Below, one piece after another: positions 35,653 through 45,653 of a stretch of DNA of 64,000 bases. The position numbers and the translations under genes were made by a program. Location: NCBI GenBank assembly GCA_973895155.1, contig OZ316897.1, positions 15,686,001 through 15,750,000 on the forward strand, given 5' to 3'. The notes beneath the pieces are model-generated. The model saw nothing but the letters and a program-made list of their open reading frames with translations, searched no databases and had not been told where the DNA came from. Within the stretch, counting starts at the first letter, position 1, and each line of letters opens with the position of its first letter. The stretch comes from Marsupella aquatica (Eukaryota > Marchantiophyta).

Positions 35653-35765
35653 TGTGCCTAAGGTTGCATGTACAACGCAAGAGCTAAGAACTAGGAAGTT
35701 AAGCACCTATTGAGAGGAATAGTGTTTGGGATGGGTGACCTGACTTCTCTAGTAGCCCACAATCT
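35653..35765 (+). ncRNA. 5S rRNA-like relic inside the Copia-1 leader
   Basis: The middle and 3' parts follow the plant 5S rRNA internal promoter in order and spacing: agaact, the A-box agttaagc (35697-35704), gag..tagt and the C-box gggatgggtgacct (35728-35741). The 5' third and the 3' end are poorly conserved, so this is not a functional 5S gene. 5S-derived sequences are known from Cassandra-type terminal-repeat elements and some SINEs; which applies here is unknown. Confidence 0.65.
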
Positions 35766-37218
35766 TGCTAAGACTTGAAGCCTCACACAAAAGAATACAC
35801 CAGTTAGCTAGTGATATGCAACCCGTAGAGGAGTAGGATCAGGCCGGGGCAGCACTAGGGCCGCCGATTGGGGTAATCGCACTTCAATTTTTGATTTGAT
35901 TCTAATTGGGACCCCTGTCCCATTGTAGTACAATAGCACAATAGTTTCCGATTGCGAAGTACTTGGAAATGGTCATGCCATTCTCACATAATTGGACAAT
36001 TGTTTGCCATTTCTTTTGAATTGAATGCGTCTTTCCAATACTAGTTTAATTGGACAAGTCCAATCTCGGTCCAATAACGCTAACCCGATTGTTTGGGGAT
36101 TGGATGATACGATGCGACTTCAATCGAAACATCGGTAAAAACTACAACAATCCGCCGAAGGGGTCCGATTTGAGGAGAATTGGATTAAGGGTGAATTATG
36201 TACTAGTGTATGGAGCTTGTTCTCATCTGAACCAGGTTTCTCTTCATGTTGACTGACTCGGTGGAAGAAACGCAGAGTGCCACGGCTCAACGGTTTGATC
36301 GCGGCGAGGCGGTCGTTTTGAGCTCGGGATTGACACTTGACGCGGAGTGAAGGCGTCACGGCGGAAGTTGTTACTCTGCTGGAGCTGCAGATTGTGCCGA
36401 TGAAATTTGGAAACATTTCCCGTCGGCGGCAATCTTTTTTCTTGTTTAAAACTACGGCGTTTAAGGTGTGTAACCCGGGTTTTTTCTCATTTTTAGTGGC
36501 AAATTTTTTGGTTACTTTAGTGTGATTTTTTCCCGTCCCCCTTTGCGACACTCGGGCGAGCCGGCGCCCCTCCTCGGCGCACGGCGTCGTTAAGCCCTCC
36601 TCCCTGTATCCGACTGCCTTATACGCGGCCGTCACCCTCGTTCGCCCCCATACGCCCCTGCCCACATATCGACTGCCCCGTACGGGGTATTATTGTGAAT
36701 TAAGGGGCTTAAGGACCCCCTTTAGCCCCCTTTTCCTTGTTTTTTCCTCTTTTTGGTGTTTCCTCTTGTGCCGGGACCTGCCGCCCTCCGTTTTAACCGC
36801 TCCGACAGGGGGAACGGCCCCTGTAAGACCTGTCGGACTGTGCGGGAATATTCCTAAAAAACAAAGAGCTATTTTTTGGCCGTCCGACAAAGATTCCCTC
36901 CGCCGAACGGTAACTGTTTTGGTTCTTTTTTGGTGAGGACGTTGCCCCTGGAGTTAGCAACGCGGCGCACCAATCACATCGCGATTCCGACGACGGGTTG
37001 TACTGGGTATTTTGGTTATTCTTCGAGGTGGTCAAAACGGGGGAGTTTCCCAAGGTTTTACCCATCCCGACCAAAATTTGAATAACTTTTTCGTCGAATT
37101 TCAATTTTGATTTTGGCTTTCAGTATTGGACTCCTAGCTTTGTGGGCTACGCGGCAGTGTTGAGTTTTGAGTTTTATGAGAGGTTTCAAAAAAAGACATT
37201 TTTTTGTGATTGTTTCAT

Positions 37219-38273
37219 ATGAGTGACTCGGAGGATACTATAAGAATTGATGTCGGTGGAGCTTCAGGATCGCGACGGTCAGACCGAGAGTCTGAGAAGG
37301 AGCTGCTACCATTTGAGGAAGAACTAGTGACACCGGTAAGATCACCGGTGCGGCATGCAGTGGAGGAAGCTGTACTACTACCAGAGCTATCGGTAGTGGG
37401 GAAGAAGAGAGAGATGGCTAGATTTGGAGGAGTGAAGTTTGAGGTGGAGAAGTACGATGGTTGTACTGATTACTTGCTCTGGGAGAAGCAAGTGAAGGGT
37501 GTTTTACGGGCCATGGGCTTAGCTCATCTGCTCTCTTCGCGAGAGCAGTATGATGGAGAGGAGGAGATTTCTGTGAGACAGTGGAGACAGGAGCAGGTGA
37601 TTGCTGTCAATGCAGTGATGCTATATCTTAAGCCGCACATCATCAAGCAGCTGGATGATACTGCGGATTGCTCATCACTGTTCAAGGCTCTCAGAGAGAA
37701 GTATTACCGGGAAGATGCGTCAGACCGGCTATACAAGAAGTCTCTCTTGATGAGCCTCAGACTCAAGGAAGGGAGCAAGATGCAGGATCACCTGGATGAG
37801 GTTGACAGTCTAGCGGTGGATTTGTCAAACCTAGGAAAAGGAGTTGAAGATGAGGATAAGGCCTTGCTTCTGCTAAGCTCCTTACCGCCATCATATCAGG
37901 GCTTGAAATAGGTGCTCTTGTACAGAGATCTAAAGTCCATTTCGTATAATAAGGTGGTGAGCTCCTTGTTGTCTGATGATGCTAAGAAGAAGTTGGGTCA
38001 ATCACAGACAACATCTTCTTCTGGCACTGCGCTCAATGTGAACAGGGGAAGAGCAGCGCAGTGCACGAATGGGCAGAACAGGTTAGATCTACATCACGGG
38101 GGAGATCTAAATCCAGAGGGAAATCGCAAGAGAGGAAGCCTCTTGCATGTTGGAATTGTGGCAAGCCAGGCCACATGAAAAGGGATTGTCGAGTAAAGGT
38201 CCCTACTGCCTCTGCTAACGCAGCATCGAACTCGCATGAGGTAGATTTACTCGATGATGATGACATATTGTGA
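37219..38273 (+). pseudogene. Copia-1 gag with zinc knuckle, interrupted
   Basis: The capsid-type gag polyprotein starts at ATG 37219 (MSDSEDTIRIDVGG) and contains the UBN2-like core (YDGCTDYLLWEKQ, YLKPHIIKQLDD, LLLLSSLPPSYQGLK). An in-frame TAG at 37909-37911 interrupts it just after LK. The same frame then continues (VLLYRDLKSISYNKVVSSLL) to about 38050, where a frameshift moves to the frame carrying the CCHC knuckle CWNCGKPGHMKRDC, followed by an acidic end at 38273. Confidence 0.88.
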
Positions 38274-39775
38274 TGTCAACTGAAGGTTATGCTCTCAACG
38301 TAGTGTCAAATCGAGGTAGTGATGACTGGATTCTAGATAGTGCATGTACTTTTCACATTTGCTCTAGAAGAGATTGTTTCAGTTCTTACACGGTTTCCAA
38401 CGGGTCAGTGTTGATGGGAAATAGAATCCCATGTCAAGTTGTTGGACTTGGATCTGTAAGATTTCAGATGTTTGATGGTGCTGTGAGAACATTGAGGAAT
38501 GTGAGACATATTCCCAACATGATGAAAAATCTCATTTCACTTGGAGTTTTAGAAGCAAATGGCCATCAGTGGAGTTCTGCTAATGGTGTTCTTCAGGTTT
38601 CAACTGGTACTAAAGTTGTATTGAAGGGAAAGAGACATTACAATTTATACGTTTTGGAGGGTAATGTAGTTTATGATGAAGCCAATGTAACCTTATCTCA
38701 TGAGAAGACGGCCCGGCTGTGGCACTTCCGTTTGGGCCACATGAGTGAAAAAGGTTTAGTTATTATTCAGAAGAAAGGATTACTTTCTAATTTGCAATCT
38801 TGTAAGTTGGAATTTTGTGAGCACTGTGTGCTAGGGAAGCAGCACAGGAAACCCTTCGGAGTTGGAACTCACACCAACAAGGAGGTACTTGAGTATGTAC
38901 ATAGTGATGTGTGGGGTCCAGCCCCTACTCCGTCACATTCTGGACGGTTATACTATGTCACGTTCATAGACGATTACTCAAGGTATGTGTGGATATAATT
39001 TCTACACAATAAGTCTGATGTTTTTGCCACTTTTAAGGAGTGGAAAGCCCAAGTTGAGAATCAGACTGGTAATAAGGTGAGATATCTTCGATCGGATAAC
39101 GGCGGTGAATACAATTCCAGGGAATTTGGAACGTATTGTAAGGAGCAGGGGATTACCCGCCATCTCACAACAAGTTATACTCCTCAACAGAATGGTGTTT
39201 TTGAGAGACTCAACCGAACACTATTGGACCGCTCGAGGAGTATGTTGAGTCAATCATGCTTACCACATGAGTTTTGGGCTGAAGCTGTCAACACTGCAGC
39301 TTATTTGGTAAATTTTTCTCCATCCAATTCTATTGGATTCAAGACGCCATTTGAAATGAGGTACGAGCGTCCAACAAATTACTCACATCTAAGGATTTTT
39401 GGATGTGATGCTTATGTGCTTACACCTTCCCAGCTTCGATCCAAGCTAGAGTCCAAGTCGAAGAAGTGCATTTTCCTTGGTTATCAGAAAGGTGTGAAGG
39501 GTTATAGGTTATGGGATCCAGTAACCTGTAAGCTAATTGTCAGTAGAGATGTGTCCTTTAATGAATCCAGATCATCAAAGGAGGGGGAAAGTTCTCAGGA
39601 CTCCCATACTGACAAGGGGAAATCTCCCATCCCGGACGGAGTTGAGGGGGAGATTAGTCATGATGATGTTCATGACAGGAGAGATGGAGAAGCATCGGGC
39701 TTGGAGCTGGTTCCTGTGATGGAACAAGAGGAGCAGATTGTTGCTGGGGTACTCAAATTCAACCAGCAGCAGTAG
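38270..39775 (+). pseudogene. Copia-1 protease and integrase region
   Basis: Aspartic protease motif WILDSACTFHI, with Ala where Copia proteases have Gly after DS. A GAG-pre-integrase zinc site (H-x-H ... CEHCVLGK) follows, then the integrase core with HSDVWGP and FIDDYSRYVWI. A stop TAA (38996-38998) directly after this motif breaks the frame, which then resumes at 39002 with FLHNKSDV, SDNGGEY, YTPQQNG and the C-terminal FGCDAYV and KKCIFLGY motifs. The D, D and E positions of the integrase catalytic set are recognisable. The region ends at a stop at 39773. Confidence 0.88.
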
Positions 39776-41491
39776 TAGATCAGCCTGAGTCATCTACTAG
39801 AAGAACTTCCAGTCGTTCTACTAGAGCTCCTACCAGGTATGGTCAATGGGCAGACTCATCTTAGCTAGATGATATTGATATTGCACCTGATGATGATGAC
39901 ATGGCTTTGATCTTGGAAGAATGAGAGCCTTCTTCGTATAGTGAGGCTTGTGCTTCAGAGCAGAAGCATGAGTGAAATACAACAATGCAGAGGGAGTTGC
40001 AATCTTTGAGTGACAACAAGACATGAGAGCTGGTGAAGCTTCCAAGAGGTCAGCAAGTGGTGGACAACAAGTGGATTTACAAGTTGAAGGATAGTCCTTC
40101 AGAGGATGGAGACAAGATCTACAAGGCAAGGCTTGTTGCCAAGGGATTCACTCAGGAGAAAGGAGTGGATTACAATGAGGTCTTTTCACCGGTGGCTAAG
40201 TATTCCACAATTCGGATCTTATGTCAACTTGTTGTGTTTTTTGGTCTGGTGATGGATCAGATGGATGTTGTTATTGCTTTTCTTTATGGCAACTTGGAAG
40301 AGATGATCTTCATGAGACAGCCACTAGGCTTTATGAAGAAGGGCCAAGAAAACTTAGTTTGTAGATTGCTCAAGTCCTTGTATGGATTGAAACAGTCTTG
40401 ATGAACAAGCGGTTTGATGATTTCATGCTTGCTCAAGGTTTTACAAGGATGGTGTATGATCCTTGTGTGTATACGAAATCAGTCAAGAATGATGTATTTG
40501 GTTTCATCATTCTGATGATCTATGTGGATGACATGCTGATTGTGGCTAAAGATCAATCTGAGGTTGATAGTCTCAAGGCGAAATTGAGTGCTGAATTCAG
40601 GATGAAGGATCTTGGTAAGGCCAAGAGGATCTTAGGGATGGAGATTTTTAGGAACTCTGAGACTGGACAGTTGTGCTTGAGTCAAGGCCAGTATGAGAGG
40701 AAAGTACTTGCACGATTCAACATGGAGAACTGTAAGCCAGTGAGTATTCTTTTAGCTTCACATTTCAAGTTATCATCGACTTTCTCTCATACGGATGCTG
40801 TGGAGAAAGGTCAGATGGCTAAGATTCCTTATGAGAAGGCAGTAGACAGTCTGATGTATTTGATGACTTGTACTAGGCCTGACTTGGCCCTAGCGATGGG
40901 CAAGGTCAGCAGATTCATGTCAAATCTAGGGAAGGTACATTGGGAAGCTGTGAAATGCATTCTTAGGTATGTGAGGGGAACACAGGACTATGGATTACTA
41001 TTTGATCTAACAGATCAGATAGAACGTTAGTTGGCTATGTAGATTCTGACTATGGAGGCTGTCTGGATACAAGGAGGTCTACAACTAGGTTTGTATACAC
41101 TCTTGGAGGAGGATGTATCAGTTGGAAATCTACCTTGCAGAAGTGTATATCTCAGTCTACTATAGAAGCAGAGTATGTTGCAACAGCAGAAGCAGCAAAG
41201 GAAGCAATTTGGTTGGATAAGTTGATTGCGGAGATGGGTTTAGAGCATGGCAAAATGACTCTAAACTGTGATAGTCAGAGTGCTCTTCACTTGGCTGCTA
41301 ACCAGGTGATGGATAGCAGGGTGAAGCACATTGATATTAGGTACCATTTTATCAAGCAAGCAGTCTCTGATAAAACTTTTGAGCTAGTCAAGATTGATGG
41401 AAAGCTCAATCCCGCTGATGCTTTTACCAAAGTGATTCCTTTGGAGAGTTTTTCAAGACACCGTGCCACTTTGCAGGTTTTGCGGTTGTAG
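39776..41491 (+). pseudogene. Copia-1 reverse transcriptase and RNase H, interrupted
   Basis: After several stops in 39776-40032 the reverse transcriptase opens with NKWIYKLK and ARLVAKGFTQEKGVDYNEVF, and carries the catalytic YVDD (40521-40532). A stop at 40399-40401 coincides with a small deletion after GLKQS, removing the expected PRQW. A further stop (41028-41030) precedes RNase H (ISQSTIEAEYVA, NCDSQSALHLA, KHIDIRYHFI, NPADAFTK). All domains are present but no full-length product is possible. Confidence 0.9.
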
Positions 41492-41687
41492 TGCAAGTAG
41501 AGTTATTAAGCAATGTGTGACTATTTGTATATGGATTACTCATTCCTGTTAGGCTACGGCTTAGTTCTAGTTAACCCTTAGTTAACCCTTGTGGTTTTTA
41601 GGGGGAGACCTGGTTTGGTGATTGTCTAGAACTTCCCGCTGAGGATTCCATATGGTAGCATTTAGTCTAGTCTCCAAGACAAGAGTC

Positions 41688-41698
41688 AAGGGGAAGTT
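41688..41698 (+). promoter_or_regulatory. Copia-1 polypurine tract
   Basis: AAGGGGAAGTT lies immediately before the 3' LTR, the expected place for priming of second-strand synthesis. Confidence 0.75.
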
Positions 41699-42042
41699 TG
41701 TTAGATATTGCTCTAGTCTTGTGACTCATGAGCTAACCACAGTTAGTCTAACTCTGGTTAGGACTTAGCTAATGTTAGCGGTAGTGCTGGTGTGCATGTA
41801 GCCAGGGCTGATGCTAGACCTTGGTGGAACTTAGGCTCATTGTTACGGAGCTAGTTGAGAGATAGGGAGAGCTTGTGCTGTGGATGCTTGGTATGGCCGG
41901 TCAGCCTAGAGTGCAATAAAGCTCTTGTGTGTTCCCATGGACGTAGCCTCATGTGGAGGTGAACCACGTATCTCTCTGTGTCGACTATTGTGCGTTAGAT
42001 GGTTCATGGGCTTGCCGTTACGAATGTTGTCTATGCTCAACA
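41699..42042 (+). repeat. Copia-1 3' LTR
   Basis: 344 bp, the same ends as the 5' LTR, with AATAAA at 41915-41920. Followed by the target duplication CAAAC. Confidence 0.95.
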
Positions 42043-42797
42043 CAAACGCATAGTCGTCCTCCTGTATGGAGGGCCCTCTGGGTGTGGTACTCCTGCTCTT
42101 GAATCAACCTTCTACATATGGTCACATCACCAAAAAATGAAGTTTTTACGAATAAATGTCTAAGACCAGATTTGGAAATCCTGCGATGTCTACAGGAGTT
42201 GATCGAACGGACAGATTTGGAAAGCACTGCGTTGTCTAGTTGGTCAAACGGGCCTTAGACTATTGAGATGTGGTCTCTTGTATTTACAACACTATTCGAT
42301 AAACTTACATTAATACAGACCTGGCTACTACCTTAATTACCGAGAAGGGGAACCGCATCCTCGTCACAATGGTCGTACACATCGAAGAAACTACTCTCTG
42401 ATGACAACTCCTTTCGAATTGTCACAAATCGATGACGACCATGCTACTTTCGGAGCTGCCACAGGCTCAATTCCTACACCATGAATCAACTTTGGGGTCG
42501 TCAACCTCGTTTCCACGAACTGGTTCCATATTCAAATGACCCCCACAAACATAAATCTTCCCATATACGATGTTAAGATTAAAATCTTGTCTGGATTCTG
42601 TCATATTTGCACATTGCTTCCATTTCCTGTGTCCTGCCAAATCCAACATATATACAGTATTGAAACTTCGCTATGATTCCTCATTCTGTACGACCGTGCT
42701 CCTTCCAAAATGTACATTTTGCAATCCATCAAAACACATCGGCAGCGAACTGGGAATCGTGCGAACTCTCGCATCGTGGACTAGGTGACCTTGAAGT

Positions 42798-43054
42798 TGA
42801 AGAAAATTTTCTCATGTATATTAGTCCCCTAACGATGGGTCATTAAGTACAGGTCTGGGACGAGAGAGTCCCGCAGAATACGAGTTGATAAGGAAAGCAT
42901 GACTGGACAGGAGAGTTGCAACGAGACTAGACAGAGCGGACAAGAGCTGCATGCAGCGTGCCTAATATAACCAGGCAGCCCACCTTAAACAAAGGGAGCC
43001 TGGTTGTCCTAATTAATCCCGGTCAGCAAGATTTACGTATGCTAAATTCCAACA
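42798..43054 (-). repeat. Copia-2 3' LTR
   Basis: 257 bp. On the minus strand it begins TGTTGGAATTTAG, directly after the polypurine stretch at 43063-43055, and ends TTCTTCA. Confidence 0.95.
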
Positions 43055-43063
43055 CCCCCTCTC
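43055..43063 (-). promoter_or_regulatory. Copia-2 polypurine tract
   Basis: GAGAGGGGG on the minus strand, immediately before the 3' LTR. Confidence 0.75.
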
Positions 43064-43216
43064 GAGCTAGGCTCGATAGAAACTCAGACACAACTGTCAT
43101 AGAGGTGAGGTAGAGAATCTACACAATCAATAAGTGGTAAGTAAGGTTGATAATGTACCCCGATGGGTAGAGAGCTCAATCTAAGACTAGTCGATTGAGT
43201 GTCAAGCAGGGGGAAG

Positions 43217-43702
43217 ATGGCCCAGAAGAATATCACACTGCGAGAGTCATGTATCTTTTTGTTGCTGGCAGTGATGGGATTCGTCTCTACGTTCCTGCGA
43301 TATCTACACAGTTTGTTGCAGTCGGCTGAGGGGCCAGCAGATTCTGCTGGTGACAATTGTTCAGAGACGGTGAATGGATCAGGGCTAAACGAGAAGCGGC
43401 AGTCTCAAGAACTTGTAACAGTGCCAGATGTCACAGCAGTGTCAAGTCGAACGTCAGATTCAGTCTATGCTCCTCCGCTAGACAGCCCAGTTGGCCTAAG
43501 TGACATGCCACCGCGGCGCTATTATGCAGTAGTGGTTGGATTTCGACCAGGCATCTACTTATCGTGGGAGGAGTGTCAGCCTCAAGTCTCAGGATTTAGA
43601 GGCAACAAATTTAAGTCGTTTAGAACTCAATCTGAGGCAGAAGAGTATTTGAGCCGTGAGACTAGTCTGCTTGGTCGGACTGGTGGAAGACGAATGGTGT
43701 AG
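43217..43702 (+). CDS. Antisense accessory ORF in Copia-2: membrane segment plus RNase H1-type hybrid-binding domain (161 aa)
   Basis: Intact ORF on the strand opposite to the Copia-2 genes, between the RNase H end (43760) and the 3' LTR (43054). Residues 11-34 are hydrophobic (CIFLLLAVMGFVSTF), a likely signal anchor or membrane helix. Residues 35-100 are polar and Ser/Thr-rich. Residues 102-146 carry the pattern of the RNase H1 N-terminal RNA-DNA hybrid-binding domain, also called the viroplasmin domain: YYAVVVGFRPGIYLSWEEC, then QVSGF, KFKSF and EAEEYL. In eukaryotic RNase H1 this domain is N-terminal and followed by a nuclease; here it is C-terminal and no nuclease follows. The start is the first ATG in frame. 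The frame has no lesion although the element's own gag and pol are broken. Function is unknown; nucleic-acid binding is inferred. Confidence 0.75.
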   Translation: MAQKNITLRESCIFLLLAVMGFVSTFLRYLHSLLQSAEGPADSAGDNCSETVNGSGLNEKRQSQELVTVPDVTAVSSRTSDSVYAPPLDSPVGLSDMPPRRYYAVVVGFRPGIYLSWEECQPQVSGFRGNKFKSFRTQSEAEEYLSRETSLLGRTGGRRMV

Positions 43703-43759
43703 GTGAAAGTACTAGATAGTATGTTTACCAAGAGAATTCCACGAAGATTCAGAAGTGTA

Positions 43760-45653
43760 TCACCGCGTTATAATTGAAGATGGTTCAATCGTTGCAAGTT
43801 CTTTTGCTGACCTCATTCCGATTGCTTGCCGATGATGCTCAAACTTGATTCTCGGTAGAACCTTCGTGAGGATGTCGGCTGGTTGATCATGTGTAGAGAC
43901 ATGTTGAACTGAAAGCTCACCAGCTAGTACTCGCTCTCGTATAAAGTGGTGATGAATTTCCAGATGCTTGGTTCTTGCGTGGAAGACAGGAGTTTTTGCT
44001 AGTTTCAATGCACTGATGTTATCGCAGCTTAGGTGCACGTCCTGCTGAGTGGGTATATGAGCAGTTGAGAGATCAGATGCAATCTTGGCATCCTTGCACT
44101 TTATATTGGCCGGTGTGAGTTTTTGTTGTCGTAGCTCCTCAATAAGGCGTTTCAAATAGACACCCTCTTGAGCTCCGTCTGACAATGCCTGGTACTCAGC
44201 TTTGAACAGTGGTTGACCTAGACACCGTGGGTTGCCGCTTGCTGCTCCATGTGATCGGTCCTGAGGCAAGGGTGAACAGGTACCCTCTTGTTGACCTTCT
44301 CGTATCGGAGCATGAGCTTCCCCAGTCTGAATCTGTGAATCCTTGTAGCTTAATGTCGGGATATTGTTGAAAGAATATCCCAAGGTCTTTGGTGTTACTG
44401 ATATACCTGAGGATGTGAATTGCTGCTTCCCAATGGGCTTGTTGGGGTTGAGACATAAATCTACTGACAAGTCCTACCGCAAACGAGATGTCGGGCCTTG
44501 TATTGGTCAAGTAAATGAGTTTTCCTACAAGTTGACAATATGTTGTTGAGTCGATATTGCTGGTGCCAGTCTTAGCCGAGAGTGTGAGCCCTTCGGGAAG
44601 TGGAGTTTTTGTTGGTCTGCACTCGATCATATTGTAGTCTGGCAGCAACTGTGTCGAGTACTCAGTTTGATGCATGAGTATTCCTTGATTATTCACCGAG
44701 AAGTCCACCCCGAGGTATCTTTTCACCGGCCCTAGATCTTTCATTTCGTACTTCGCGCTCAGCTTGGCCTTGAGATGATTGATTAGATCCTTGCCGGTAC
44801 CAGTGATGAGAAGGTCATCGACAAACAGCAGTATCACTACTAATTCTCCATCCGTTTTACACACATAGAGATTTGGATCAAGAGAGCTTCGTTCACAATC
44901 AATTGAACGAAGAAAGGAATCTACCTCATCATACCATGCTCGTGGACTTTGCTTGAGTCCATATATGGATTTGAGAAGTCGACATACTAGATTCTCCTTC
45001 CCCTTGACTTCGAAACCCGTTGGTTGATCCATGAATATAGTTTCCTTGATTGTTCCATTCAAGAAGGCTGTTACCATGTCCATTTGAGAGATTGACCATC
45101 CGTACGCAGCAGCTAAGGCAACTATAAGCCTTACAGTGGACCATCTCACCACTGGTGCAAACGTTTCCTGAAAATCCAGTCCCGGTCTTTGCTCATTCCC
45201 TCTGGCCACTATTCATGCTTTGTGTCAGATGTTTCCCTCATGATCTATCTTATTCCTGAGAATCCACTTGGAAGAGAGCGATTTCTCACCAGGTGGAAGC
45301 TGAACCAAATCCCATGTGCCGTTGCGCTTGTGAGCATCCATCTCTGATTTCATTGCTTCTCTCCATTGCGTGTCTTGGATGGCGTCTTCGAGGTGGATGT
45401 TGTTTGAAGATTCAGCTAGTAGTGCAATGGCAATATCCTGATCTGCAGTTGCAACATACATATGATGACCCAAAAAACGGTGATTATCTAACCTGATTCG
45501 AGTGGAAGGAGGTCGGCATGGCGGTAGAGGCTTGGATTTGAGTAGTCGTGTGGTGATTGATGGAGCCGATATATCTGGAGTATGCTGGAGTGGCTCCTGT
45601 ACTTCTTGATCTTCCGATTGATTTTCTGCTTGAGGGCCCATGTCCGGGCCCAT
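43760..45653 (-). pseudogene. Copia-2 reverse transcriptase and RNase H
   Basis: Begins in the linker (EDMGPDMGPQ), then SSKWILRNKIDHEGNI. Two stop codons follow, TGA where Copia proteins have Arg (HKA-stop-IVARGNEQ), both explained by C-to-T change in CGA. The reverse transcriptase is then open from about 45209: LDFQETFAPVVRWSTVR, QMDMVTAFLNG, the catalytic FVDD (about 44815-44826), MKDLGPVKRYLG. A frameshift near 44210-44300 leads into RNase H: FKAEYQALSDGAQEG, SCDNISALKLA, TKHLEIHHHFIRE, QPADILTK, ending at 43760. Confidence 0.88.

Larger units (their letters stand above)
31566..37218 (+). other. Unusually long Copia-1 leader with composite repeats
   Basis: 5.65 kb without a recognisable gene. 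32000-32510 and 35870-36190 are rich in AATTGGA and its complement TCCAATT and look like one block split by about 3.3 kb of other DNA. That middle part starts near tgtgacagggcccc (32503) and soon has a TATA-like gtatataag (about 32555), as an LTR would, but I found no partner LTR. It also contains telomere-like ccctaaaccct (about 33212) and tttagggtttaggg (about 34385) in opposite orientations, a 20-bp palindrome at 33434, duplicated segments (33307-33680 and 34063-34275), a 14-G run near 34555 and a 5S-like sequence. A nested, decayed insertion is likely but not proven. Confidence 0.5.
31208..42042 (+). mobile_element. Copia-1: full-length LTR retrotransposon, decayed
   Basis: Bounded by 344-bp direct LTRs (31208-31551 and 41699-42042), each TGTTAG...CAACA, and by a perfect target duplication CAAAC (31203-31207 and 42043-42047). 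Gene order gag, protease, integrase, reverse transcriptase, RNase H defines the Ty1/Copia superfamily. The total of 10.8 kb is large for Copia because about 5.6 kb lie between primer site and gag. Several stop codons and frame changes mean it cannot act on its own. The two LTRs differ at 14 positions. It inserted into the 3' flank of the F-box/Kelch pseudogene copy at 42333-48792. Confidence 0.96.
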
